Assembly: GCA_903893975.1 (NCBI GenBank)
Contig: CAITOL010000180.1
Location: 1-42,750 of the forward strand
DNA from: an uncultured Rhodospirillales bacterium
GTDB lineage: Bacteria; Pseudomonadota; Alphaproteobacteria; Acetobacterales; Acetobacteraceae
Direction: 5' to 3'
DNA length: 42,750 nt
In this document: positions 27,267-35,564 of the stretch, in pieces
Layout: every line of letters starts with the position of its first letter
How positions within the stretch are numbered: position 1 is the first letter of the stretch
The notes under the pieces: generated by a model
What the model was told of the DNA's origin: nothing
What the model saw: the letters and a program-made list of their open reading frames with translations, nothing else
The model's database searches: none
Position numbers and translations under genes: made by a program

Positions 27267-27745
27267 AAACGCTGCTGATTGTCTGGCATTCCCGCACCGG
27301 TGGGGCGCGGCAGATGGCGGATGCCGCCGCCGGGGCGGCTGATGATGTGGCGGTGCGGCTGCTGCCGGCGGCGGAGGCCGGTGGAGCGGATCTGCTGGGC
27401 GCGGATGGCTATATTTTTGCCGCGCCGGAAAATCTGGCCAGCCTGTCCGGCCCGATGAAGGATTTTTTCGACCGCAGTTACTATGCGGTGGGCGATCGGC
27501 TCGCCGGGCGGCCGTACGGGCTGATGGTGTGCGCGGGCAGCGATGGGGCGGGGGTGGTGCGGCAGGTGTCGCGCATTGCCACTGGCTGGCGGCTGCGGGC
27601 GGTGGCGGCGCCGTTGATTGTGTGCACCGGGGCGCAGACGCCGGAGGCCATCGCGGCGGCGAAGATCATCCCCGCGGACGCGTTGGCGCGCTGCGCCGAG
27701 ATGGGCGCGGCGATCGCGGCGGGCCTGGCGGCCGGTATATTTTAG
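27263..27745 (+). CDS. Flavodoxin-like NAD(P)H-dependent FMN oxidoreductase
   Basis: The 160-residue protein begins MKTLLIVWHSRTGGARQMADA, where the SRTGGARQM loop is the FMN-phosphate-binding loop of flavodoxin-like folds. 'GYIFAAPENLASLSGPMKDFFDRSYY' is the second flavin-contacting segment typical of NADPH-dependent FMN reductases and WrbA-like proteins. It is cytosolic. Coupled translation with the upstream hypothetical gene suggests a two-gene unit. The electron acceptor (quinone, nitro compound, iron chelate) cannot be told from sequence. The gene ends 17 bases before the 3' end of a tRNA gene on the other strand. Confidence 0.8.
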   Translation: MKTLLIVWHSRTGGARQMADAAAGAADDVAVRLLPAAEAGGADLLGADGYIFAAPENLASLSGPMKDFFDRSYYAVGDRLAGRPYGLMVCAGSDGAGVVRQVSRIATGWRLRAVAAPLIVCTGAQTPEAIAAAKIIPADALARCAEMGAAIAAGLAAGIF

Positions 27746-27762
27746 GGGGATGGAGGAAGGGG

Positions 27763-27838
27763 TGGTGGAGCCAAGCGGGATCGAACCGCTGACCTCCTGA
27801 ATGCCATTCAGGCGCTCTCCCAGCTGAGCTATGGCCCC
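27763..27838 (-). tRNA. tRNA-Ala (anticodon GGC)
   Basis: On the minus strand a full 76-base cloverleaf can be drawn. The acceptor stem is GGGGCCA/TGGCTCC with one G-U pair. The D-arm is GCTC...GAGC. The anticodon stem is CCTGA/TCAGG with loop ATGGCAT, so the anticodon is GGC and reads GCC alanine codons. The T-arm is AGCGG-TTCGATC-CCGCT, and an encoded ACCA end follows. There is no intron. GCC is expected to be heavily used in this GC-rich genome. No integrase or duplicated 3' end is visible near it. Confidence 0.97.
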
Positions 27839-27905
27839 ATCCATCCGGGTTCCCTTGCGGGAGGCCGGCATATACAATCACCCCCACCAGGGATCAAGGC
27901 CTGAG

Positions 27906-28343
27906 ATGATGCCATCTGCGACATGGCGACCCAGCACGGAAGCCGAGGCGACCAGTACCATGGCCGCCTTTCTCGACTACATCGCCACCCTGCATGGGCT
28001 GAGGCTGACACCGGGGGAAACCCTCGGGTTTCAGCGGAAAAATCCGGTGCGGTGGCGGGCTTTGGTGGCCGATTTCGCGGGGGTAAATCTGGCCGAAACC
28101 CCGGCTGCGGCGCTGGCGCCGCATGCTGCGCGGCTGCAAAATACCGACGGATCGCCGGCAAGCATTGCCGCCATGCTTAAATCCGCCGGCTGGGACGGGC
28201 TGCTGGATAGCCTCGGCCAATATCTGCTGGTGGCGGAGTTGCGGCCAGACGATACGCTGGACTGGCCAGGGGCGCGCGACGACCCCTGGCCGCTGGGTGC
28301 CCTGCTGGCTGGGGCGACGGTGCGGGTTACAGCGCCACGGTAA
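27906..28343 (+). CDS. Small protein resembling an acyl-CoA synthetase N-terminus (orphan fragment)
   Basis: The start is ATG 27906 (or the adjacent ATG 27909), six bases after AAGG; earlier ATGs fall within the antisense of the tRNA gene. The product has 145 residues. The segment '[21 protein letters not shown]' plus '[14 protein letters not shown]' resembles the N-terminal (ACAS_N-like) region of acetoacetyl-CoA/acetyl-CoA synthetases. The tail 'LRPDDTLDW...[14 protein letters not shown]' loosely recalls a later part of the same enzymes. The ATP- and CoA-binding core is missing, so it cannot be an active ligase. It could be a deletion remnant or a small family derived from such an enzyme. 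It overlaps the convergent 3-oxoacid CoA-transferase B gene by 17 bases. The domain call is tentative. Confidence 0.6.
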   Translation: MMPSATWRPSTEAEATSTMAAFLDYIATLHGLRLTPGETLGFQRKNPVRWRALVADFAGVNLAETPAAALAPHAARLQNTDGSPASIAAMLKSAGWDGLLDSLGQYLLVAELRPDDTLDWPGARDDPWPLGALLAGATVRVTAPR

Positions 28344-28965
28344 AGCTGGCTTCGGTTTTGTCCTGCACCTCGGCCAAGGTGACGCCGGGGGCGAGTTCGA
28401 TCAGCCGCGCGCCGCTGCCATGGCGGTCGATTTCAAACACCGCGAGTTCAGAGATCACCATATCCACCACCCCGGCGCCGGTCAGCGGCAGGGTGCAGCG
28501 GTGCAGCAGCTTCGGCTTGCCGCCGGCGGTGTGTTCCATCAGCACCACCACGCGGCGCACCCCGGCGACCAGATCCATCGCCCCGCCCATCCCCTTGACC
28601 ATTTTGCCGGGGATCATCCAGTTCGCCAGATCGCCGTTTTCGGCCACCTGCAAGGCGCCGAGGATGGACATGTCGATATGCCCGCCGCGCACCATGGCGA
28701 AGCTGGCGGCGCTGTCCATGAAGCTGGTGGTGGGCAGGGCGGTGACGGTCTGCTTGCCGGCGTTGATCAGGTCGGCGTCTTCCTCCCCCTCAAACGGGAA
28801 CGGGCCGATGCCGAGCATGCCGTTTTCTGACTGCAACTGCACCGAAATCCCGTCCGGGATGTAGTTCGCCACCAGGGTCGGGATGCCGATGCCGAGATTG
28901 ACGTAGAAGCCGTCTTGAATTTCGCGCGCCGCGCGGGCGGCCATTTCATCGCGGGTCCAGGGCAT
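28327..28965 (-). CDS. scoB: 3-oxoacid CoA-transferase subunit B
   Basis: The start [13 protein letters not shown] at 28965 follows AAGGAGA and gives 212 residues, normal for this subunit. The catalytic glutamate that forms the enzyme-CoA thioester is Glu47 in [10 protein letters not shown]. '[13 protein letters not shown]', '[14 protein letters not shown]' and 'HRCTLPLTG' are family blocks. With subunit A, encoded 13 bases upstream, it transfers CoA from succinyl-CoA to acetoacetate or a related 3-oxo acid, feeding ketone bodies or beta-ketoadipate-type products into central metabolism. Without pathway neighbours, SCOT (scoAB) versus 3-oxoadipate CoA-transferase (pcaIJ) is not settled, although the sequence style favours SCOT. 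Confidence 0.9.
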   Translation of the reverse strand: MPWTRDEMAARAAREIQDGFYVNLGIGIPTLVANYIPDGISVQLQSENGMLGIGPFPFEGEEDADLINAGKQTVTALPTTSFMDSAASFAMVRGGHIDMSILGALQVAENGDLANWMIPGKMVKGMGGAMDLVAGVRRVVVLMEHTAGGKPKLLHRCTLPLTGAGVVDMVISELAVFEIDRHGSGARLIELAPGVTLAEVQDKTEASFTVAL

Positions 28966-28978
28966 GTGCGTTTCTCCT

Positions 28979-29689
28979 TCAGGCCGCGCGCTGGCGCACG
29001 GTGCGTTGCTCGATCCGCTTTTCGACGTGGTCGAGCTTGACGATGCGTTTGACGAAAATGCCGGGGGTGATGATGTGGTCCGGGTCGAAGCTGCCGGGCG
29101 GCACGAGGTCTTCAACCTCCACCACGGTGACGGCGGCGGCGGTGGCCATCATCGGGTTAAAATTGCGCGCGGTTTTGCGGTAAAGCAGGTTGCCCTCCGG
29201 ATCGGCTTTCCAGGCATGGATCAGCGCCAGATCGGCCTTCAGCCCGCGCTCCATCACATAGGTCTGGCCGTCGAACTCCCGCGTTTCCTTGCCTTCCGCC
29301 ACCGCGGTGCCGACGCCGGTGCGGGTGAAAAACGCCGGGATGCCGGCGCCGCCGGCGCGGATGCGTTCGGCCAGGGTGCCTTGCGGGTTGAATTCGATTT
29401 CCAGTTCCCCGGCCAGGTATTGCTTGGCGAAGGTGGCGTTTTCCCCGACGTAGGAGCTGATCATTTTGCGCACCTGACGGGTCTGCAACAAAATGCCCAG
29501 GCCGGCATCATCCACCCCGGCATTGTTGGAGATGCAGGTCAGGTTTTTGACGCCAGAGGCGCGCACCGCCTCGATCAACACCGACGGAATGCCGCAGAGG
29601 CCGAAACCGCCGGCCATGATGGTCATGCCGTCGCGCAGCAGGCCGGCGAGGGCGTCTGTGGCGGTGGGGTAGATTTTGTTGATCGCCAT
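28979..29689 (-). CDS. scoA: 3-oxoacid CoA-transferase subunit A
   Basis: The family start [14 protein letters not shown] at 29689 gives 236 residues; the open frame continues upstream only through the intergenic repeat and is rejected. The glycine-rich CoA-binding block '[15 protein letters not shown]' and '[14 protein letters not shown]' mark the alpha subunit. '[30 protein letters not shown]' is also diagnostic. It is the first gene of the scoAB pair, so the promoter probably lies in or just after repeat copy B, which ends about 25 bases before its start. The subunits are expected to form a heterotetramer in the cytosol. Confidence 0.9.
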   Translation of the reverse strand: MAINKIYPTATDALAGLLRDGMTIMAGGFGLCGIPSVLIEAVRASGVKNLTCISNNAGVDDAGLGILLQTRQVRKMISSYVGENATFAKQYLAGELEIEFNPQGTLAERIRAGGAGIPAFFTRTGVGTAVAEGKETREFDGQTYVMERGLKADLALIHAWKADPEGNLLYRKTARNFNPMMATAAAVTVVEVEDLVPPGSFDPDHIITPGIFVKRIVKLDHVEKRIEQRTVRQRAA

Positions 29690-29714
29690 TTTTGCTGTCC
29701 AGTTCAGGTAAGGT

Positions 29715-29846
29715 GTTCTTTTTGTGAACAAAAAGAACCAAAAAAACGTCATCGATACCTGGCCTTCGGCGTACACTCACCGGTGAGGTACGCCGAAGGC
29801 AACGAAGTCAGAAAAGTTTTTTGCTTCTTTTGTTCAAAAAAGAAGC
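29715..29846. repeat. Dispersed intergenic repeat, copy B (head-to-head double copy)
   Basis: The centre is a 39-base palindrome (29762-29800) with arms GCCTTCGGCGTAC and GTACGCCGAAGGC around CTCACC/GGTGAG, interrupted by one extra A at 29775. Left of it is a perfect 10-bp A/T-rich hairpin (29715-29738, loop TGAA) plus a run of seven A. To the right is a T-run and a 9-bp hairpin (29823-29846). Each half has the same parts as copies A, C and D, in opposite orientation. It lies between two minus-strand genes. Confidence 0.85.
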
Positions 29847-29858
29847 GCTTCCCTTCCC

Positions 29859-30692
29859 TTACTTCAACTCAAACCCCAGACGCCGCATCGCCGCGCGCAT
29901 CCCCTCCCGCCCGTTGGTGCCGGTGAGCCGTTGCAGCACACGGCCGGTCCAGCTTTCGGTGGCCATGCCCTGTTTGCGCGAGAAGGCGCCCAGTGCGGCA
30001 TCGTAGCGGGCGACCTGGGCGGCTTCGTCCTGCGGGGCGTAGCGTTCGTGGAACAGCACGCTGGTTTGCGGCAGGCGCGGCTTGATGTCGGACAGTTTCG
30101 CCAGATCGGGGTAGCCGACGCAGAGGCCGAACACCGCCATGACATGCGGCGGCAGGCCGATGGCGGCGGCGACTTTTTCCGGGTCGTTCCGCAGGGCGCC
30201 GATATAGACGGTGCCGAGGCCGAGCGATTCGGCGGCGACGGTGGCGTTTTGCGCCGCCAGTGCCGCATCGATCGCCGCGACCGTGAAGGCTTCCTGATAG
30301 TCCAGCGTCGGCATGGTTTTGCCGGCGGCGGTGATCACCCGGTTGAGCCGGGACTGGTCGGCGAGGAAGACCAGCAGCAGCGGGCAGTCGCGGATATGGC
30401 CCTGGCCGCCGGCGACCTCGGCCATCAGGGCCTTGGTGGCCGGGTCGGTTACCGCCACCACGCTCCAATACTGCATGTTCGACGAGGTTGCCGCCGACTG
30501 TGCCGCGGCGATCAGCGTTTCCACCGTGCCTTGCGGCAGCGCCGTCGGCAGGTAACCGCGCACCGAGCGATGCGCCAGCAGCGCCCGGATCACATCGGTG
30601 ACGGGCCCGGTTGCCGGCACATCCGCCGCGCCGTAGCGCGCAGTCAGCAGGTCCTGATCGTCGGTGGTTTGGGCATCCAACATGGCAGACAT
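29859..30692 (-). CDS. Nitroreductase family protein (NADPH-dependent FMN oxidoreductase)
   Basis: The ATG at 30692 lies just after GGAGAG and gives 277 residues; an ATG at 30704 is an alternative. The much longer frame upstream is antisense to the FAH and Ldh genes. 'HRSVRGYLPTALPQGTVETLIAAAQSAATSSNMQYWSVV' holds the FMN-binding RSxR and the SxxNxQ-like elements of the NfsA-like class. 'GLGTVYIGALRNDPEKVAAAIGLPPHVMAVFGLCVGYP' is the second flavin/NADPH region. The C-terminal 'RQ/RKQG' region is basic. Members reduce quinones, nitro compounds, flavins or chromate. It is divergent from the FAH-family gene with 84 bases between the two starts. Substrate unknown. Confidence 0.88.
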   Translation of the reverse strand: MSAMLDAQTTDDQDLLTARYGAADVPATGPVTDVIRALLAHRSVRGYLPTALPQGTVETLIAAAQSAATSSNMQYWSVVAVTDPATKALMAEVAGGQGHIRDCPLLLVFLADQSRLNRVITAAGKTMPTLDYQEAFTVAAIDAALAAQNATVAAESLGLGTVYIGALRNDPEKVAAAIGLPPHVMAVFGLCVGYPDLAKLSDIKPRLPQTSVLFHERYAPQDEAAQVARYDAALGAFSRKQGMATESWTGRVLQRLTGTNGREGMRAAMRRLGFELK

Positions 30693-30776
30693 TCGGCTCT
30701 CCATTTCCAGTTGCCCGCATCCTAGCCGCCGTCCGCCAGCGCGGCTACTCTGGCGGCAAAATTGGGAGGAATGGGT

Positions 30777-31559
30777 ATGCGCTGGATCAGGTTCACCGCC
30801 GAAGGGCAGACCGGCTATGGCATTGTGGAAGGCGACCGCATCGCCGCGACGCGTGGGGATATATTCGGGGACTGGCAGCGCACTGGCCGCATGTATGATC
30901 TGGCCGCGGTGCGGATTGAGGTGCCGAATATCCCGCCAACGTTTTATGCCGCCGGGCTGAACTACGCCAAGCACGTGCTGGAAGGTGCCGCCCGGCGCGG
31001 CGTGCCGGCCAATCTGCCGATGCAGGCCGATATCGGCTACCGCGCCAATAACGCGCTGATTGCCCATGAGCAGGACGTGATCATCCCGCGCGATGCGACG
31101 GAGGCGATCCACTACGAGGGCGAGTTGGCGGTGATCATCGGCAAGAAGGCGAAGAACCTGTCCGAAGCCGAGGCGATGGGCTGCATCTTCGGCTACTCGA
31201 TCGGCAATGATGTTTCTGAGCGCACCTGGCAGAAAGATGACCGCACGTTTTTCCGCGCCAAGAACGCCGATACGTTCAAGCCGATGGGGCCTTGGATCGA
31301 AACCGAGCTGGATCTGGATGCGGCGCAGACCATCGTGCGGGTGAACGGGCAGCAGACGATTGCTTTCGCCACCAACGCGCTGCTGTTCTCCATCGCCACG
31401 TTTATCAGCCGCACCAGCCAGTATTGTACCCTCTACCCCGGCGATATGATGTGGATGGGCACGGATGGCACGTCCCCCAATATTGCCAGTGGGGATGTGG
31501 TGGAAATTGAGATCACCGGCCTGGGTGTGTTGCGCAACCGTTTCGTGCGGGAGGTTTGA
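30777..31559 (+). CDS. Fumarylacetoacetate hydrolase family protein
   Basis: GGGAGGA at 30764-30770 sets the start at ATG 30777 (MRWIRFTAEG), giving 260 residues; ATG 30771 is too close to the ribosome-binding site. Metal-binding residues of the FAH fold are present: Glu114 and Glu116 in HYEGELAV and Asp145 in SIGNDVSER. 'AAGLNYAKHV' and 'KPMGPWI' are standard blocks. Relatives include 2-keto-4-pentenoate hydratases, 5-carboxymethyl-2-hydroxymuconate decarboxylase/isomerase, oxaloacetate decarboxylases and acylpyruvases. The Ldh-family gene begins three bases after its stop, so the product may be a 2-oxo or 2-hydroxy acid handled by that dehydrogenase. Family certain, reaction unresolved. Confidence 0.9.
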   Translation: MRWIRFTAEGQTGYGIVEGDRIAATRGDIFGDWQRTGRMYDLAAVRIEVPNIPPTFYAAGLNYAKHVLEGAARRGVPANLPMQADIGYRANNALIAHEQDVIIPRDATEAIHYEGELAVIIGKKAKNLSEAEAMGCIFGYSIGNDVSERTWQKDDRTFFRAKNADTFKPMGPWIETELDLDAAQTIVRVNGQQTIAFATNALLFSIATFISRTSQYCTLYPGDMMWMGTDGTSPNIASGDVVEIEITGLGVLRNRFVREV

Positions 31560-31562
31560 GCT

Positions 31563-32624
31563 ATGCCGGCATCTTATGACCAGCACCGCCGACAGTTGGA
31601 ATTGATTTTGCGGGCCTGGGGCATGAAGCCGATCAATGCCGCCATTACCGCCGACATCATGGCCTGGGCAGATCTGCATGGCATCGACAGCCACGGCATT
31701 TCCATGCTGCCGATTTATGACGAGCGGCGGCGCAGCGGGAAAACGCCGATTTCCGCCGAGCCGAAGGTGGTGATGGATCGCGCGGTGGCCGCGTTGATTG
31801 ATGGCGGCGGCGGGCTGGGGCATCTGAATTCCTACACCGCCATGAACCTGGCCATCGCCAAGGCGCGGACCATGGGGGTTGGGATTGTCGGCGTGCGCAA
31901 CTCCGCGCATTTCGGCGCCTGTGGCTATTACGCCAAGATGGCGGCTGATGCTGGGTTTATTGGCATGGTGACGACCTCGGCCTCTGGCATTCAGGTGGCG
32001 CCGACCTTGGGGGCGGAGGCCAAATACGGCACCGACCCGATTGCCTTCGCCGCGCCGGGGCGCGACGGGGAGCCGTTTCTGCTGGATATGGCGACCACCA
32101 CGGTGGCGGCCGGGCGTATTCGCAACAAGGCCAATGAGAACCTGCCGACGCCGGATGGCTGGGTGGTGGATAAGGATGGTCAGCCCAGCAACGACCCGCT
32201 GATTGCGCAGAAAGGTGGCTTTCTAACCCCGCTCGGCGGCACGGCGGAGAGCAGTTCCTATAAGGGGTATGGGCTGGCGGCGATGGTCAATATTCTGTCG
32301 TCCGCCTTGTCAGGCGCGACGATGGTGACGGACCCGATGCACACCAAGCAGCCGGGGACGATGGGCATCGGGCATTTCTTCATGGCCATCGACACCGGGC
32401 TGTTCCGCGACCCGGCGGATTTCCGCAGCGATGTTGCCGATTTCACCGATAGCCTGCGCGCCACGCGCCCGGCTGATCCGGCGCGGCCGGTGATGGTGGC
32501 CGGGGACCCGGAGCGGCGCAACGCCGCGCGGCGGCAGCAGGAGGGGATTCCCGTGGGTGCCAATCTGCTGGCCAAGGTGAAGGAGATTGCCGGGGCGGCG
32601 CAGGTGGAGTGGCTGCTGGGGTAG
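31563..32624 (+). CDS. Ldh-family (malate/L-lactate/sulfolactate type) dehydrogenase
   Basis: The 353-residue NAD(P)-dependent enzyme belongs to the type-2 malate/lactate dehydrogenase family, which is unrelated in fold to classic MDH/LDH. His44 in DSHGIS and His116 in NSAHFG are the conserved active-site region. 'EAKYGTDPIAFAAPG' and 'LDMATTTVAAGRI' are further family blocks. Substrates in the family include malate, lactate, ureidoglycolate, 2,3-diketo-L-gulonate and (R)-sulfolactate. It follows the FAH-family gene by three bases, a two-gene operon. Sulfolactate is tempting given the sulfoquinovose genes elsewhere in the window, but that locus is 27 kb away and nothing links them directly. 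Confidence 0.88.
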   Translation: MPASYDQHRRQLELILRAWGMKPINAAITADIMAWADLHGIDSHGISMLPIYDERRRSGKTPISAEPKVVMDRAVAALIDGGGGLGHLNSYTAMNLAIAKARTMGVGIVGVRNSAHFGACGYYAKMAADAGFIGMVTTSASGIQVAPTLGAEAKYGTDPIAFAAPGRDGEPFLLDMATTTVAAGRIRNKANENLPTPDGWVVDKDGQPSNDPLIAQKGGFLTPLGGTAESSSYKGYGLAAMVNILSSALSGATMVTDPMHTKQPGTMGIGHFFMAIDTGLFRDPADFRSDVADFTDSLRATRPADPARPVMVAGDPERRNAARRQQEGIPVGANLLAKVKEIAGAAQVEWLLG

Positions 32625-32626
32625 GC

Positions 32627-32658
32627 GCGCCAGCGGCGGGAGTTAGCGCCGCTGGCGC
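32627..32658. terminator. Hairpin spanning the ends of two convergent genes
   Basis: GCGCCAGCGGCG (32627-32638) and CGCCGCTGGCGC (32647-32658) pair perfectly around an 8-base loop. The loop holds the stop codon of the minus-strand gene, whose last four codons lie in the stem. No T-tract is seen. It is a likely bidirectional terminator or RNA 3'-end stabiliser. Confidence 0.5.
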
Positions 32659-33104
32659 ACGGCGGCCATGACCAGCGTATCGAGCGCGGAGAGGAATTTG
32701 GAGCGCGCCGCCTTGGCCATTGGCGGCGGGCCGGAGGTGGCGGCGCCGATTTCGCGCAGGTAGCGGGCCACCTCCCGCCCGGCCAGGGCGCTGCCGATGT
32801 TGTCGGCGGTCCATACATGGCCGCTGGGGGCGACGGCGCGGGCGGCTTTGGCCAGGCAGCGGGCGGCGAGTGGGATATCGGACGTGACGCACACATCGGC
32901 GGCGGTGATGCGGTCGGCGATCCAGTCATCGGCGATGTCAGCGCCCTCGGCCACCGTGATCATCCGCACATTCGGCAGGCCGGGCGGGCGAAACGGGCGG
33001 GAGCCGTTGGAGACCAGGTGCACCACCAGGTTCAGCCGGCCGGCGACGCGGTAGACTTCATCCCGCACCGGGCAGGCATCGGCATCGACGTAAATTTCGG
33101 TCAT
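32643..33104 (-). CDS. YaiI/YqxD (DUF188) family protein
   Basis: The start MTEIYVDADACPVRDEVYRVA at 33104 gives 153 residues, exactly the family length. The conserved acidic N-terminus DADACPV, 'DDWIADRITAADVCVTSDIPLA' and the end 'FLSALDTLV' fit this widespread family. It has a PIN-like/NYN-like fold predicted to bind metal and possibly cleave RNA. No biochemical role is established. It is a single gene, divergent from the penicillin acylase gene 44 bases away and convergent with the Ldh-family gene. Confidence 0.9.
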   Translation of the reverse strand: MTEIYVDADACPVRDEVYRVAGRLNLVVHLVSNGSRPFRPPGLPNVRMITVAEGADIADDWIADRITAADVCVTSDIPLAARCLAKAARAVAPSGHVWTADNIGSALAGREVARYLREIGAATSGPPPMAKAARSKFLSALDTLVMAAVRQRR

Positions 33105-33148
33105 GCCGCAGGCTAGGCATGGCCGGCGGGCTTGCATAGAGTCGGGGC

Positions 33149-35494
33149 ATGAAAACCCCCTTTCGCACCGGGCTGTTCACCCTGGCGCTCTGGCTCGGAG
33201 CTTTTGCCGTGCATGCGCAAACCGTGACTGTGGCTGGGCTGACTGCCCCGATCGAGATTGTGACCGACCGGGAGGGGGTGCCGCATATCAACGCGGCCAG
33301 CATCGAGGACGCGTTTTTTGGCCAGGGTTACGCCGCCGCCAGCGCCCGGCTGTGGCAGATGGATATTGGCCGCCGGCGGGCTTTGGGCGAGCTTGCCGCC
33401 GCGTTCGGGCCGGATTTCGTGAAATATGACCGCGCGGCGCGGCTGGTGCTGTTTCGCGGCGATCTGGCGGCCGAATGGCGGCACTATGACCCGCGCGTGC
33501 CGGGGATTGCTGCCGCCTGGGTGCGCGGGGTGAATGCGCGGGTGCGGGAGGTGCGCGCCAACCCGGCGCTGCTGCCGCCGGAGTTTGCCGCGTTGGCGGT
33601 GTTGCCGGAGCTTTGGGCGCCGGAGGATTTGCTGCGGATGCGCGGCACGGGACCGAATATTCGCGGCGAGGTGCGGCGGGCGGCTTTGGCCTGCGCCGGG
33701 GCGCTGGCGGCCGATGCGGTGATGGTGAAGCTGGAGCCGGCCTGGACGTTGGCGGTGCCGGCGGGGCTGGATCCGTGCCAGATCAGCCAGGCCGATCTGG
33801 CGAGCTACGATCTGCTGTCTGGCCCGCTGCCATGGGCGCGGGCGGCGTCTGGCGCGACGCTGCCGTTGCCGCGCGACGATGTGGATGCGCGCAATGGCAG
33901 CAATGCCTGGGTGGTCGCGCCCAGCCGGTCCGCGACCGGGCGGGCGATTCTGGCGAATGATCCGCATCTGGGCTTTAGCGTGCCGGGCGCCCGGTTCATG
34001 ACGCATCTGCGCGCGCCGGGGCTGGATGCGATCGGGGCGGGCCCGGCCAATCGGCCGGGGTTTCAGTTCGGCCATAATGACCGCATCGCCTTCGGCCGCA
34101 CGGATTTCCAGATCGATCAGGAGGATCTGTATCTGCTGCGGCTGAACGAGGATGGCAGTGCCTATCGCACCGCGACCGGCTGGCAGGCGGTGGAACGGGT
34201 GACGGAGCGCATTGCGGTGCGCGGTGCGGCGGATGCGGTGGTGACGCTCGGCTTCAGCCCGCTGGGGCCGCTGATCAGCGAGGCGCCGGGCCGGGCGGTG
34301 GCATTGCGGTCGGTGTTTCTGCAACCGGGCGGGGCGGTGGCGCTGGAATATGTGCCGGTGGTGCTGGCGCAAAGCTGGCCGCAATATCTGGCGGCGCTCA
34401 ACACGGCGGTGTGGGGGTCGAACTACATGTACGCCGATGTGGACGGCAATATTGGCTGGCAGGCGGCGGGCCGGGTGCCGCAGCGGCCGCACCATGATGG
34501 GCTGCTGCCGGTGCCGGCCGAGGGCGATTACCCGTGGGCGGGGATTTTGCCGGTGGCGGAGATGCCGGGCGAGTTCAACCCGGCGCGCGGCTGGATTGCC
34601 ACCGCCAACCAGATGCCGTTTGCGGCGGATTTTCCCTATTCGACGCGCAAAATCAGCTTTGAGTGGATTGCCGATGATCGCTATCGCCGCATTGCCAGCG
34701 TGCTGGAGGGGCAGACGCGGCATAGCCTGGCGGACAGCGTTGCCTTGCAGCTGGATGTGTATTCCGGCCGGGCGGCGGCGTTGCTGCCGTTGCTGGACGG
34801 GCTGAGCACGCCGGGGCTGGAGGACGAGGCGGCGCTGCTGCGGGGTTGGGACGCGGAGGTTCGCGCCGAGAGTGCGGCGGCGGCGTTGTTTGAGCTGTGG
34901 TGGGCGATGTTGCAAACCCGGTTGCAGGCGGTGCTGGTGCCGCCGGCGCTGCGCAGCCTGCTGCCGTTGGTGCATCCACATGTGATGCTCGACGTGCTGC
35001 AACATCCCGACCAGCGGCTTGGTGCCGACCCGGTGCGGCAGCGTGATGCGCTGCTGGTGGAGGCGTTGCGCGCGGCGACGTTGGCGCTGCACCAGCGGTT
35101 TGGCGCCAACCGGAGCGGCTGGGCCTGGGGGCGGATGCATACGGTGGATTTGCATCATGGGCTGGGCGCGCGGCTGCCGCCGGCGATCCGCGCGCAGGCG
35201 GATGTGACCGGCGGGGCATCGGGCGGCGATGGGGCCACGGTGATGGCGCGGTGGTGGGCCAGTGCGGCGCGCACCAACGTGACCGGCGGCGCGCAGTTTC
35301 GTGCGGTGGTGGATGTGGGCAACTGGGATGCATCGCTGGCGATTAATGCGCCGGGCCAGTCGGGCGATCCGCGCAGCCCGCATTATGCCGATTTGCAGGC
35401 GCGCTGGCTGGCCGGCAGCCTGTTTCCGTTCCGCTATGGCGCCGACGCGATTGCGGCGGGCGCCGAACAACGCCAGCGCTTGCAGCCGGAATAG
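33149..35494 (+). CDS. Penicillin acylase family protein (periplasmic Ntn-hydrolase)
   Basis: The protein has 781 residues. A signal peptide (MKTPFRTGLFTLALWLGAFAVHA) is cleaved near residue 23, so it acts in the periplasm. The early block 'ITDREGVPHINA'-like sequence (here VTDREGVPHINAAS) and 'FGQGYAAASARLWQMD' start the alpha chain. Self-cleavage is expected before Ser251 in ARNGSNAWVV, which becomes the N-terminal nucleophile of the beta chain. 'ANDPHLGF' follows as usual. The family hydrolyses amide bonds of penicillins, N-acyl-homoserine lactones, or other N-acyl amines. A quorum-quenching or antibiotic role cannot be told from sequence. It is monocistronic and followed 70 bases later by the DUF1194 gene. 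All catalytic landmarks are intact. Confidence 0.92.
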   Translation: MKTPFRTGLFTLALWLGAFAVHAQTVTVAGLTAPIEIVTDREGVPHINAASIEDAFFGQGYAAASARLWQMDIGRRRALGELAAAFGPDFVKYDRAARLVLFRGDLAAEWRHYDPRVPGIAAAWVRGVNARVREVRANPALLPPEFAALAVLPELWAPEDLLRMRGTGPNIRGEVRRAALACAGALAADAVMVKLEPAWTLAVPAGLDPCQISQADLASYDLLSGPLPWARAASGATLPLPRDDVDARNGSNAWVVAPSRSATGRAILANDPHLGFSVPGARFMTHLRAPGLDAIGAGPANRPGFQFGHNDRIAFGRTDFQIDQEDLYLLRLNEDGSAYRTATGWQAVERVTERIAVRGAADAVVTLGFSPLGPLISEAPGRAVALRSVFLQPGGAVALEYVPVVLAQSWPQYLAALNTAVWGSNYMYADVDGNIGWQAAGRVPQRPHHDGLLPVPAEGDYPWAGILPVAEMPGEFNPARGWIATANQMPFAADFPYSTRKISFEWIADDRYRRIASVLEGQTRHSLADSVALQLDVYSGRAAALLPLLDGLSTPGLEDEAALLRGWDAEVRAESAAAALFELWWAMLQTRLQAVLVPPALRSLLPLVHPHVMLDVLQHPDQRLGADPVRQRDALLVEALRAATLALHQRFGANRSGWAWGRMHTVDLHHGLGARLPPAIRAQADVTGGASGGDGATVMARWWASAARTNVTGGAQFRAVVDVGNWDASLAINAPGQSGDPRSPHYADLQARWLAGSLFPFRYGADAIAAGAEQRQRLQPE

Positions 35495-35564
35495 CGGTTT
35501 TTATTGACAGCTTCCAATGCGCTGGCGTTCCATTCTGGCCGTGAGGCTGGACGGAGCGTGCGCG

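Noticed and set aside
27763-27838. tRNA-Ala as a possible genomic-island attachment site
   Set aside because: No integrase, no direct repeat of the tRNA 3' end and no change in composition were seen on either side.
31563-32624. Ldh-family enzyme as sulfolactate dehydrogenase of the sulfoquinovose pathway
   Set aside because: The family has many substrates, the gene pairs with an FAH-family gene, and it is 27 kb from the sulfoquinovose operon.
33113-35470. 785-residue open frame on the minus strand
   Set aside because: It is antisense to the penicillin acylase gene, whose signal peptide and catalytic serine are intact; the composition is Arg/His/Gln/Pro-rich low-complexity shadow.
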